Shown here: positions 7,699 to 14,926 of the stretch, piece by piece
Position numbering within the stretch: the stretch's first letter is position 1
Layout of the letters: each line of letters starts with the position of its first letter
DNA from: Deltaproteobacteria bacterium
Lineage (GTDB): Bacteria > Desulfobacterota > Deferrimicrobia > Deferrimicrobiales > Deferrimicrobiaceae
DNA: 17,111 nucleotides
Assembly: GCA_003105225.1 (NCBI GenBank)
Contig: PQAK01000076.1
Span: 1 to 17,111, forward strand
Direction: 5' to 3'
The notes under the pieces: model-generated
Database searches by the model: none
Told to the model about the DNA's origin: nothing
The model's input: only the letters and a program-made list of their open reading frames with translations
Translations under genes and position numbers: made by a program

Positions 7699-7902
7699 TT
7701 ATAACCGGTCGGGGGGGCGCTCGATGTCGATGATCGTCACCTCGGGAGAGGCGAGGAAGCGCATCGCATCCGGAGGGGGGCCGTAGTACGCCACCCCCTG
7801 TCCGAGGGAGATCGTTCCGGGGGTCTGCGCGATCCAGCCCGCGTCTGTTGGGATGATGGGAAGCCGGACGCCGGCTGCGCGTGCGGAAGGGATATGGACC
7901 AT
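7699..7902 (-). pseudogene. Truncated aminotransferase copy, N-terminus only
   Basis: A 67-residue frame starting at ATG 7902 (GGAG five bases upstream on the minus strand). Residues 9-50 match residues 14-55 of the neighbouring aminotransferase at 36 of 42 positions, including the shared LPIIP and LGQGVAYYGPPP stretches. The matching DNA is roughly 7367-7500 versus 7758-7891. Homology stops near residue 50, and an unrelated 17-residue tail (SPEVTIIDIERPPDRL, then stop) follows. The PLP lysine, NPTG and all later motifs are missing. It is the broken end of a second, related aminotransferase gene, fused by deletion to the end of something else. It lies eight bases upstream of the metallophosphoesterase remnant. 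Confidence 0.72.
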
Positions 7903-8182
7903 CACCGCTCCGGGTCTCCAGCGCCGGCCTTCCGGCGATAAATCCCGATCCACCCCGTGATGAAACGGTTTTTCCAAATGATTTCCGATGATTTGAAGAA
8001 GCTGGCGGCTTCCGCCACGATGAATAATGATTTTCCTATTTGTTTTCGGATTCATGTGACGCAATTCATAAGAATAAAACGTAGTATGGGTAACCAGAAA
8101 GAGGGATCGATAATCCCCGATTTCGATGATTTACAACTCCATTTCGTGTGATTAATATCCCCGGAGGCATGGGCAGTGTCAC
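7903..8182. other. AT-rich spacer at a composition boundary
   Basis: Between the minus-strand aminotransferase remnant and the plus-strand mutase gene there is no convincing gene. An open frame at 7957-8151 has no ribosome site and no recognisable protein. The first 40 bases are GC-rich with a small hairpin (CGCCGG/CCGGCG at 7922-7937). From about 7940 onward the sequence is clearly richer in A and T than anything to its left. Other small hairpins are TGGCGG/CCGCCA near 8002-8016 and GGGAT/ATCCC near 8103-8117. No B12-box or other cobalamin riboswitch core was found. The only regulatory site I can support is the promoter at 8130-8158. Confidence 0.55.
8130..8158 (+). promoter_or_regulatory. 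Likely sigma-70 promoter for the mutase genes
   Basis: TTTACA (8130-8135) and TAATAT (8153-8158) are separated by exactly 17 bases, a good match to the sigma-70 consensus in an AT-rich spacer. The predicted transcript start near 8165 is only about 18-30 bases before the mutase start codons. No operator-like repeat overlaps it. Confidence 0.5.
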
Positions 8183-9928
8183 ATGAAGGGCGTCATGAAC
8201 GGAAAGGAAAAAAAAGTGTTCTCTAAGGAAGCCCTGGCGAATATCACGAAAAAACATGGCAAATGGGTCAAAGGGCCGTTGGCCCAATGGCTTGTTAAAG
8301 TTCCCGAGAGAAAAAAGGGATTCCATACGGAATCCGGCATTCCCATCAAAGAGATCTTCACTCCTAAAGATATTAAAGAGATCGATTACATCCGCGATAT
8401 CGGATTCCCCGGAGAATACCCATTCACGCGGGGTGTAAATCCCAGCATGTATCGTTCCCGGCCCTGGTCTGTGCGCCAGATCACCGGTCTGGGAGGTCCG
8501 GCGGAGACCAATGCCCGCATGCGGGAACAGTATGCTCAGGGAGTCACACGCATGGGCGGGATTCTGGACTGCAATATTTATGCGGCATATGTCGATCCAG
8601 ACGATCCGGAGTTCGACCACCTGTATGGAATCGAATCCCTGGGGCGAACGGGTTACATTGCAACGAATTTAAGAGATTACGAAGAGCTCTACGAGGGGAT
8701 TCCCCTTGACAAAGTCAGCGTGGCTTCCATGTTGGGACATTTCTCGCAGAGGGAGACCGGAATGATTTTTGCCTTGGCCAAGCGCCAAGGCATCCCCCTC
8801 GAGAAACTGAACGGCATTTCCCAGAACGACAGCATGCAGTTGTTCAACGGCAACTATTACCCCGCCTTCCCTCCCGAATACGAATTGACCTTGGCCCTGG
8901 ACCTTGTTCGTTTCTGCAGCGAACACGTTCCCAAATGGAATTGCCTTTCCATGGCCGGCTACAACCGTCAGGAAGCCGGCCTCAATGCCTACCAGGAAAT
9001 CGGAGTCACCATTGCCGATGCGGCCACTTTTATACAGGAAGGCATAAAGTTTGGAATCGACGCCGAGAAATTCGTGCCCATGATTTCCTTCCATTGGGGC
9101 TTCACAATGGATTTCTTCGAGCAGATCGCCAAACTTCGCGCCGCCCGGAGAATGTGGGCCATGCTGACTCGCGAGCGGTTCAGGATCAAGAACCCCGCTG
9201 CCTGGAAGATGCGATTTTACCTGGAAACCTCGGGTTCATGCCTGACAGCGCAGCAACCGTACAACAACATTATCAGGGTGGCGATTCAGGCGATGGGAGG
9301 GGTTTTGGCCGGTGCCAATGCACTTCACACGGCTTCCTTCGACGAAGCCCTTTGCGCCCCAACGGATTTCTCGGCCCAGTTGTCTCTCCGGACCCAGCAG
9401 ATCATCGAACATGAAACGGGCCTTGCGGATGTCGTGGACCCTCTCGCCGGCTCCTATTATGTGGAGTACCTGACGAATGCCATCGAAAAAAGAGCCTGGG
9501 AGTACGTCGATAAAATCGTAGAGATGGGTGGCTCTATCGCAGCCATTCGAAAGGGATTCTTCTTCAGGGAGACGCAGCAGGCCTGCCTGGATATCCAGAA
9601 CCAGGTCGAAAACGGCGATAAAGTCATCGTCGGCGTCAATCGTTTTCAGGATGAAGAGAAGATAAAACCATCGCTGTACAGAGGATCGAAAGAAGCCATC
9701 ACTCAGGCGCTGGCTCGCCTTCAGCAGGTAAAGAAAAACCGGGATCATGAAAAAGTGTCGGCGGCGCTTCATCGTTTGCAGGAAAGGGTGAGGGAAGGCG
9801 GCAGGGGATCGATGGAAGCGACGATCGCATGCTGCGAGGCCTATTGCACCTTCGCCGAGATGAACCGGGCCGTCAAGGAAATATGCGGTGTTTATTCCCT
9901 GGCGGGGGATTCCATCCTAAGCCGATAG
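8183..9928 (+). CDS. Coenzyme-B12-dependent acyl-CoA mutase, large (catalytic) subunit, divergent
   Basis: 581 residues, the size of stand-alone substrate-binding subunits in the methylmalonyl-CoA mutase family. Conserved landmarks: RPW (93-95), NPSMY (86-90), SQND (213-216), KWN...AGYNRQEAG (251-266), KLRAARRMW (317-325), TSG-x2-LTAQQPYNN (349-362), LHT-x-SFDEA (381-389), DPLAGSYYVE (419-428) and GVNRF (484-488). The family rearranges acyl-CoA carbon skeletons by a radical mechanism. Against P. shermanii MutB, several substrate residues differ: Tyr89 is Ile100, Arg207 is Thr236, His244 is Asn261, His328 is Tyr346, Gln330 is Glu348. Loss of the Arg/Tyr carboxylate contacts argues against methylmalonyl-CoA as substrate. 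The B12 domain is encoded by the next gene. ATG 8195 has GAAGGG four bases upstream and may be the true start (577 residues). Confidence 0.9.
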   Translation: MKGVMNGKEKKVFSKEALANITKKHGKWVKGPLAQWLVKVPERKKGFHTESGIPIKEIFTPKDIKEIDYIRDIGFPGEYPFTRGVNPSMYRSRPWSVRQITGLGGPAETNARMREQYAQGVTRMGGILDCNIYAAYVDPDDPEFDHLYGIESLGRTGYIATNLRDYEELYEGIPLDKVSVASMLGHFSQRETGMIFALAKRQGIPLEKLNGISQNDSMQLFNGNYYPAFPPEYELTLALDLVRFCSEHVPKWNCLSMAGYNRQEAGLNAYQEIGVTIADAATFIQEGIKFGIDAEKFVPMISFHWGFTMDFFEQIAKLRAARRMWAMLTRERFRIKNPAAWKMRFYLETSGSCLTAQQPYNNIIRVAIQAMGGVLAGANALHTASFDEALCAPTDFSAQLSLRTQQIIEHETGLADVVDPLAGSYYVEYLTNAIEKRAWEYVDKIVEMGGSIAAIRKGFFFRETQQACLDIQNQVENGDKVIVGVNRFQDEEKIKPSLYRGSKEAITQALARLQQVKKNRDHEKVSAALHRLQERVREGGRGSMEATIACCEAYCTFAEMNRAVKEICGVYSLAGDSILSR

Positions 9929-9990
9929 GAAAGGGCTGGAGGATTGAAAAACAAGGTCATGGAAACCATTCAGCGAACAAGGTGAGGTCC

Positions 9991-10395
9991 ATGAAAAGGT
10001 CGAATAGAAAAATCAGGGTCCTCATCGCCAAATGCGGCCGGGATGGGCATAGCCGTGGGGCGACGGTCGTCACCGCGGCGTTAAGGGACGCCGGCATTGA
10101 GGTCATTATCTTGGGAATGCACCGGACGCCCGAGGAAGTCGTCCATGCTTCCATTCAGGAAGGTGTGGATATCATCGGCTTGAGCCAGATGGATGGAGGC
10201 CACATGGCAATATTCAGAAACGTAGCCGGCCTGCTTCGAGAAAGGGGGGGGAAGGATATACTTTTGATGGGCGGAGGAGTGATCCCCGAAGATGAAATGG
10301 CGGAGCTCAAGAGGGAGGGCGTAGACGAGCTTTTCGGCCCGGGAACCCCGCTGAAAGAGATTGTCCGGTACGTCAAGGATAGCGTTCGGCAGTGA
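9991..10395 (+). CDS. Cobalamin-binding small subunit of the acyl-CoA mutase
   Basis: 134 residues, a single B12-binding Rossmann-like domain. Visible motifs: DGHSRG (residues 18-23, the D-x-H-x2-G signature; His20 is the lower axial cobalt ligand), Lys14 before it, Ser65 with GGH (69-71), and GGGVIP (94-99) that cradles the dimethylbenzimidazole tail. It pairs with the upstream large subunit to form the adenosylcobalamin mutase. The ATG at 9991 has GGTGAGG upstream; an upstream frame extension to 9829 overlaps the large subunit and looks non-native. The gap between the subunit genes is 62 bases. Unlike the large subunit, all cofactor motifs are intact, so the complex should bind B12. The MeaB-type GTPase that usually maintains such mutases is not in the window. 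Confidence 0.93.
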   Translation: MKRSNRKIRVLIAKCGRDGHSRGATVVTAALRDAGIEVIILGMHRTPEEVVHASIQEGVDIIGLSQMDGGHMAIFRNVAGLLRERGGKDILLMGGGVIPEDEMAELKREGVDELFGPGTPLKEIVRYVKDSVRQ

Positions 10396-10423
10396 CCTCT
10401 TCCACTGGAATGCAAGCGTGCGC

Positions 10424-10472
10424 GGAAAGGCGACAAGGCGGCTCCGGGTCCGGCAGGAGCCAATGCCTTTCC
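10424..10472 (+). promoter_or_regulatory. Stem-loop between mutase and TRAP genes
   Basis: GGAAAGGC (10424-10431) pairs with GCCTTTCC (10465-10472), and inside it GGCTCC (10440-10445) pairs with GGAGCC (10456-10461). No T-run follows, so it is not a clear terminator. It could be an RNA processing or stabilising element setting relative expression of the mutase and the binding protein. The rest of the 150-base spacer shows no strong promoter. Confidence 0.35.
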
Positions 10473-10545
10473 CGCCGGCCGATCATGCAATCACTCTTCT
10501 TCTCTGAGTCGTGGTTCTCTTGATTATCTTTCCAGGAGGTTCGTC

Positions 10546-11559
10546 ATGAAGGAGAAATACCGCTTATCGAAAGCCGTATTGCTGATGGGTCTGATGCTGG
10601 GAATCGCCTCCTTCATCCTGCCAAGTTCGGCTGCAGCGGGGACGGTCTGGAAGATGCAGCAAATCTACGGCCCAACCAACTATCAGAGCATCGAGCTGAA
10701 GCGGTTCGCGAAGGATGTCACCGTCAGAACCAAGGGGGATCTGACGATTGAAGTCTTCGACGGGGGCGGGCTGGGAGTCCCCTGGAACAACGCGCTCACT
10801 TCCCTGCAGAGCGGCGCGATTTCCATCATCGAAATCCCCGTGGCTTACATGGGCGGCCAGGACAGGTTCTTCGGCCTGGAGTATCTCCCGCTGCTGATCA
10901 CCAGCGTGGGGGAGCACTGCCTCGCGATGGATTCGATCTACGGTCTCAGGGTACAAGAGTTCGCGAAGTTCAACGTCATCCCCGTGGCGCACTGGCCTTA
11001 CCAGAACCAGACGTTCGTCAGCAAAAAGCCCCTCCGGACGTTGGCCGACTTCAAGGGCAAGAGGCTTCGGTCCACGAGTCCGGAAGATGCGTTGCTCATC
11101 AAGGCGCTCGGCGGAATACCGGTAACGATGCCGATGACCGATGTCTATCTTACGGCCCAGCGCGGCGGTCTGGACGGCTACACGACGGCTCCTTCCGGCA
11201 TGGTCGGCATGAGCGCCTGGGAGGTCTTCGGGTATTTCAACGAAATCTCCTGGGGAATGGCCGGTTCGGTGATCCTGGTGAATAAGGATGCGTATCACAA
11301 GCTGTCCGGGGAAACCCGTTCCATCTTTCTGGAAGAGGTTTACAAGCTGCAGGAACAGATGCACGCCCTGGTGAAAGAGAACTACAAGGCCGACTCGAAG
11401 AAGCTCATCGACAAGGGGATGAAGCGTGTCGTGCCGTCCCCGGATCTCATCGCCCACATGAAGAAGATTGCCCCTGCGATCTGGGAGGAGTGGGCGAAAA
11501 AAGCCGGGCCGGTTTCACAGTCGGGCCTGAACAAGATCCGCACGGTATTGGATAAATAG
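10546..11559 (+). CDS. dctP: TRAP transporter substrate-binding protein (DctP family)
   Basis: 337 residues. A Sec signal peptide (KEKYR, hydrophobic 10-25) is cleaved after SAAA (about residue 31), giving a periplasmic protein. The mature part has the DctP pattern: a start WKMQQIYGP, a LADFKGKRLR segment whose Arg normally binds the substrate carboxylate, followed by LGGIPVTMPMTDVYLTAQRGGLDG. AGGAGG lies eight bases before the ATG. The two TRAP permease genes follow 28 bases downstream, forming a complete tripartite importer driven by an ion gradient. The ligand is probably an organic acid that feeds the acyl-CoA ligase and mutase encoded around it; this is inference from context. The symbol denotes family, not a proven C4-dicarboxylate function. 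Confidence 0.93.
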   Translation: MKEKYRLSKAVLLMGLMLGIASFILPSSAAAGTVWKMQQIYGPTNYQSIELKRFAKDVTVRTKGDLTIEVFDGGGLGVPWNNALTSLQSGAISIIEIPVAYMGGQDRFFGLEYLPLLITSVGEHCLAMDSIYGLRVQEFAKFNVIPVAHWPYQNQTFVSKKPLRTLADFKGKRLRSTSPEDALLIKALGGIPVTMPMTDVYLTAQRGGLDGYTTAPSGMVGMSAWEVFGYFNEISWGMAGSVILVNKDAYHKLSGETRSIFLEEVYKLQEQMHALVKENYKADSKKLIDKGMKRVVPSPDLIAHMKKIAPAIWEEWAKKAGPVSQSGLNKIRTVLDK

Positions 11560-11587
11560 CTCCCGGGGGACCGGCGCCGCGAGGTAG

Positions 11588-12142
11588 ATGGAAGTGGAAT
11601 CCATAAAAGATGGACCGGTAGCCTTGAAGGAAAACCTTCCTGCATTTTCCGAAAGGGTCGTTCGAGGTTCCGATCTCGTCTCCGCGACGCTCGAGAAGGC
11701 CGGAAGCTTCATCATTATCATCATGGTCCTTATCGTCACCACGGAGATCATCGGCAGGAACGTATTCCATGTGTCCACCGTGATTGCCGGCGACGTCCTG
11801 GGGCTTCTCCTGGGATGCATGACTTTCCTCGGTTTCGCAGAAAGTCTTCGGTCGAAAACGCACGTCAGGGTGGACTTCCTGACATATCACTTCTCGGAGA
11901 AGGGGAAGAGGATCGCCAATATCGTTGCGAGCTTCCTGGCGTTGATCTATGCCCTGGTTCTTTTCATTTACACCCTGAAGCTCGCCGTCAATTCATTTCA
12001 GCTGAACGCCACCAGCCAGACCTCTGTTCCCATGCTGCTATGGCCCTTCCAGATCGTTGTTCCCTTGGGGATATTCTCCTTCATCCTGGTTCTTCTCTGT
12101 TACGGAATCGGAGAGATGAAAACCCTTAGGGGATCCAAATGA
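11588..12142 (+). CDS. dctQ: TRAP transporter small permease subunit (DctQ family)
   Basis: 184 residues with four hydrophobic membrane segments at about 38-58, 66-86, 110-134 and 148-173, the standard DctQ layout. The conserved segments EIIGRNVF (53-60) and the charged THVRVDFL (91-98) between helices 2 and 3 are typical of the family. DctQ joins the large permease to form the membrane part of the TRAP importer. GAGG lies close before the ATG. Its stop overlaps the next start as ATGA, so translation is coupled to the large permease. The N-terminal 35 or so residues are a longer cytoplasmic extension than in many DctQ proteins; an internal start is not obvious. Confidence 0.9.
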   Translation: MEVESIKDGPVALKENLPAFSERVVRGSDLVSATLEKAGSFIIIIMVLIVTTEIIGRNVFHVSTVIAGDVLGLLLGCMTFLGFAESLRSKTHVRVDFLTYHFSEKGKRIANIVASFLALIYALVLFIYTLKLAVNSFQLNATSQTSVPMLLWPFQIVVPLGIFSFILVLLCYGIGEMKTLRGSK

Positions 12143-13440
12143 GCGGGGAAATCATCCTCCTGGTGGCGATCGTCGTTCTGCTGGTATCGATGTTCATGGG
12201 GAACTGGGTCTTCGTATCCCTGGGGATGGCGGGGGTGGTCGGGCTGCTGCTCATGGGGACCCCCACGTTGAACATGATCGGCCCCATAATTTGGGACTCC
12301 GTGACCAATCAGGAACTCTCGGCGATCCCCCTTTTCGTTTTCATGGGAGAGATCGTCCTGAAAGGGGGGCTGTCCACTTCCTTTTACGAAGGCGTTTCGC
12401 GGCTGCTTGGCTGGCTCCCTGGAGGGCTGCTTCACACAAACGTAGTCGCCTCCGCGTGTTTTGCGGCCATATCCGGTTCCAGCGTCGCCACGACCGCCAC
12501 CATCGGGACGGTGGCGATCAAGGAACAACTCGATGAGGGCTATAACCGGCGGCTGGTCCTGGGATCGATCGCCGCTTCGGGTACCCTGGGAATCCTCATC
12601 CCGCCTTCCATCAACATGATCGTCTACGGTGCTTGGGTGGAATGCTCCGTCGGCCAGCTATTCATGGGGGGCGTCATCCCCGGGATCATCATGGCCCTGC
12701 TCTTCATGGCCTACATTTACACCCGTGTCCTCATGAATCCCTTGCTCGCCCCGATGCGGGTCCGCTGGAAACCCAAGGAAATGGTTGCCGGCGCATGGGG
12801 AATGATCCCCATGGCGGTCATCATGATTTTTATCTTCATCTCGGTCTACACGGGCTTCATGACTCCAACGGAGACCGCTGCCGGGAGCGCCTTCATCAGC
12901 GTCCTGATCGTCCTTTTCATGGGGAAGTTGAATTGGAAGGTCGTCCAGGAGTCTGCAACCGCGGCGATCAGGACTTCCTGCATGATCCTTTTCATTTACC
13001 TTGGGGCGAAGATCCTGGTCTACGTGATGGTTTCCAGCGGAATCCCATCCCGCATTCCCCAAATCATCGGGGACTGGAATCTTTCCAGGACCCAGGTCCT
13101 CATCGCTATCTGCATCATGTTCATCATCCTCGGCTGCTTCATGGACGGGATTTCCATGATCCTGCTGACGATGCCCTTCCTCATGCCCGTCTTGATCAGC
13201 TTCCAGATCGATCTCGTCTGGTTCGGCATTCTGCTGATCATCCTCACCGAAATCGGCATGCTCACTCCGCCCCTGGGCCTGACCCTGTATGTCGTGCTGG
13301 GCCTGGATAAAACCGCAACGATCGCCGAGGCGTCGCTATCCATCCTGCCCTTCATTTTCCTGAGCTTGCTGGTCATCACGCTCGTCATCCTTGCTCCCGA
13401 CATTGCGCTATGGCTGCCCCGGGCAATGGCGCTCAAGTGA
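12139..13440 (+). CDS. dctM: TRAP transporter large permease subunit (DctM family)
   Basis: 433 residues, the usual length for DctM, with about 11-12 membrane helices throughout. Recognisable segments are IPLFVFMGE, FAAISGSSVATTATIG, SGTLGILIPPSINMIVYG, TPTETAA and the C-terminal EIGMLTPPLGLTLYV; the Gly/Ser-rich re-entrant hairpins and paired Pro segments form the sodium and substrate sites in the elevator-type IT superfamily. It carries out substrate translocation together with the DctQ and DctP proteins encoded just upstream. The start overlaps the dctQ stop by four bases. The hydrolase gene follows after 28 bases, in the same transcript. Confidence 0.95.
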   Translation: MSGEIILLVAIVVLLVSMFMGNWVFVSLGMAGVVGLLLMGTPTLNMIGPIIWDSVTNQELSAIPLFVFMGEIVLKGGLSTSFYEGVSRLLGWLPGGLLHTNVVASACFAAISGSSVATTATIGTVAIKEQLDEGYNRRLVLGSIAASGTLGILIPPSINMIVYGAWVECSVGQLFMGGVIPGIIMALLFMAYIYTRVLMNPLLAPMRVRWKPKEMVAGAWGMIPMAVIMIFIFISVYTGFMTPTETAAGSAFISVLIVLFMGKLNWKVVQESATAAIRTSCMILFIYLGAKILVYVMVSSGIPSRIPQIIGDWNLSRTQVLIAICIMFIILGCFMDGISMILLTMPFLMPVLISFQIDLVWFGILLIILTEIGMLTPPLGLTLYVVLGLDKTATIAEASLSILPFIFLSLLVITLVILAPDIALWLPRAMALK

Positions 13441-13468
13441 TTCTTTTTTCGTTCCCGAGGAGGAGCCC

Positions 13469-14401
13469 GTGATCGTCGACTGCCATATCCACGCCTGGAA
13501 ATACCCGGAACACTTCAACAAGGAAGCCATGCTGGCGAACCAGCCGCAGCGCCGGCACGCCTGGCCGGAGGAGAAGTTCAAGGCGATGTGGGACAATCCC
13601 ATCGAACGGTACCTGGAAGTCATGGGCGACCTGGTCGGCAAGGCCGTCATCATGGGCTTGAAATCGGAACAGACCTACGGGGTCAACACGCCGAACGAAT
13701 ACCTGGCTTCGGAAGCCCGGAAACGTCCCGACAAGCTTTCCTGGTGCTGTTGCGTGGTCCCGACGGAAAAGGGTGCGCCGGACGAGGTGGAGAAGTGCGT
13801 GAAGGAATACGGGGCCGTCGGCGTGGGCGAGCTCGGCCCGGCTTACGGGAACTATTTCGCCAACGACCGGAGCTGCTATCCCGTCTACGAGGTTTGCCAG
13901 GCGCTGGAAGTCCCCGTCTTCATCCATGCCGGACCCAGCCAGCCAAGACGGCTGCGGATGAAGTACGGCGACGTCCTGGCGGTGGACGATGTCGCCATCG
14001 ACTTCCCCCGCCTCAAGATCGTCATTTGTCACATGGGGTATTACCGCTACGAAGACGCCTCATTCCTGTTGTGCAAGCACGAGAACGTCTACGCGGACAT
14101 CTCCTGGCTGGCCAGTTTGTCGGGCCTGGAGCGCAGCACCCTGCCGCGATACCTGCCGACCGTAAACCACCCTTTTTCCCATTTTGCCTATCCTCTCCTT
14201 TACCATCTGAGCCAGACCTTCGGGGATACGGACAAGATCCTCTGGGGGACGGACTGGTCGGCATCTCCTCCGCGCGAAAGCATCGAAGCGCTCAGGGGGA
14301 TCAATGCCTATCTGAAGAGCCATTCGCTGCCCGAAATCCCGGAGCGCACCATCGAGAACATTCTTCACGAGAACTGGAAGAAGGTTTTCAAGAGCTTCTA
14401 G
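13469..14401 (+). CDS. Metal-dependent amidohydrolase/decarboxylase, PF04909 (ACMSD-like)
   Basis: 310 residues as a TIM-barrel amidohydrolase. The metal ligands are readable: H6-x-H8 in VDCHIHAW, His153 in FIHAG, His188 in VICHMG and Asp262 in WGTDWSA. PF04909 members include aminocarboxymuconate-semialdehyde decarboxylase, resorcylate decarboxylases and lactone hydrolases, so the step is a hydrolysis or a non-oxidative decarboxylation using zinc or manganese. GTG 13469 is chosen because GAGGAGGAG sits five bases upstream and the metal motif needs only a few preceding residues; an ATG at 13391 would run into dctM. The gene sits between TRAP permease and hydratase genes, so it probably acts on the same imported substrate. 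The exact reaction is unknown. Confidence 0.88.
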   Translation: MIVDCHIHAWKYPEHFNKEAMLANQPQRRHAWPEEKFKAMWDNPIERYLEVMGDLVGKAVIMGLKSEQTYGVNTPNEYLASEARKRPDKLSWCCCVVPTEKGAPDEVEKCVKEYGAVGVGELGPAYGNYFANDRSCYPVYEVCQALEVPVFIHAGPSQPRRLRMKYGDVLAVDDVAIDFPRLKIVICHMGYYRYEDASFLLCKHENVYADISWLASLSGLERSTLPRYLPTVNHPFSHFAYPLLYHLSQTFGDTDKILWGTDWSASPPRESIEALRGINAYLKSHSLPEIPERTIENILHENWKKVFKSF

Positions 14402-14433
14402 GAGCGGGTGGAAATCCTCGGGAGGGATCCATC

Positions 14434-14910
14434 ATGAGCGAGCAAACGATAATCTCCGAAGAAATGAAAAAGGCCGTCGGCAGTCTCCTGAACGTGAAGG
14501 TCAGCCGGATCGAACGCCGGGCCGTGGAGGAATACGTTTCGGCCACGACCGATTCGAACCCTCTTTGGCAAGACGACGATTTTGCCATGCGGGAGGGCCT
14601 AGGAGGGGCCTTGGTTCCTCCCGCGTTCCTGCTGACGATGCAGATGGAAGGGGGATCCCCCTCGGATCACATGCCCTCGCAGGCTCACCTGGGTGGAGCC
14701 GTGGATGGGGGAGGAGAGTGGGAGTTCCATCGGCCGGTACGAGTCGGAGACGTGATCACGGCGGTTCGCCGGTTCGTGGCCATCAACGAGAAGAAGGGAA
14801 AGCTGGGGCCCATGGTTCTGAATACCTTCGAAGTCACGTATTACAACCAGCGGTCCGAAATGGTGGCGAAGTCCCGTTGGACCACGATCCGGTATTCGAC
14901 AACGTCTTGA
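14434..14910 (+). CDS. MaoC-like hot-dog protein, N-terminal-domain type (PF13452), probable non-catalytic hydratase subunit
   Basis: 158 residues. The pattern EYVSATTDSNPLW (33-45) matches the FAS1/MaoC N-terminal domain family seen in HadA-type subunits. In catalytic MaoC proteins a His follows a few residues after the Asp, but here Trp45 occupies the equivalent place, so this chain likely lacks the catalytic dyad. The later EFHRPVRVGD segment is the second family landmark. GGGAGGG lies eight bases before the ATG. The catalytic-type MaoC gene follows 16 bases downstream, suggesting a heteromer like HadA/HadB or ChsH1/ChsH2 that hydrates an enoyl-CoA or dehydrates a hydroxyacyl-CoA. Assignment of the pair as one enzyme is inference. 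Confidence 0.85.
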   Translation: MSEQTIISEEMKKAVGSLLNVKVSRIERRAVEEYVSATTDSNPLWQDDDFAMREGLGGALVPPAFLLTMQMEGGSPSDHMPSQAHLGGAVDGGGEWEFHRPVRVGDVITAVRRFVAINEKKGKLGPMVLNTFEVTYYNQRSEMVAKSRWTTIRYSTTS

Positions 14911-14926
14911 GAAGGAGGAAGGGAGC

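Noticed and set aside
7957..8151. 64-residue frame in the AT-rich spacer
   Set aside because: No ribosome site, no recognisable protein, and a predicted promoter lies inside its last codons and beyond.
7903..8182. Cobalamin riboswitch controlling the B12-dependent mutase
   Set aside because: No B12-box (GCCACTG-like) or matching core; the predicted promoter leaves too short a leader for one.
8183..9928. Straight annotation as methylmalonyl-CoA mutase
   Set aside because: The substrate carboxylate contacts of that enzyme are missing by alignment, so only the family, not the methylmalonyl specificity, is supported.
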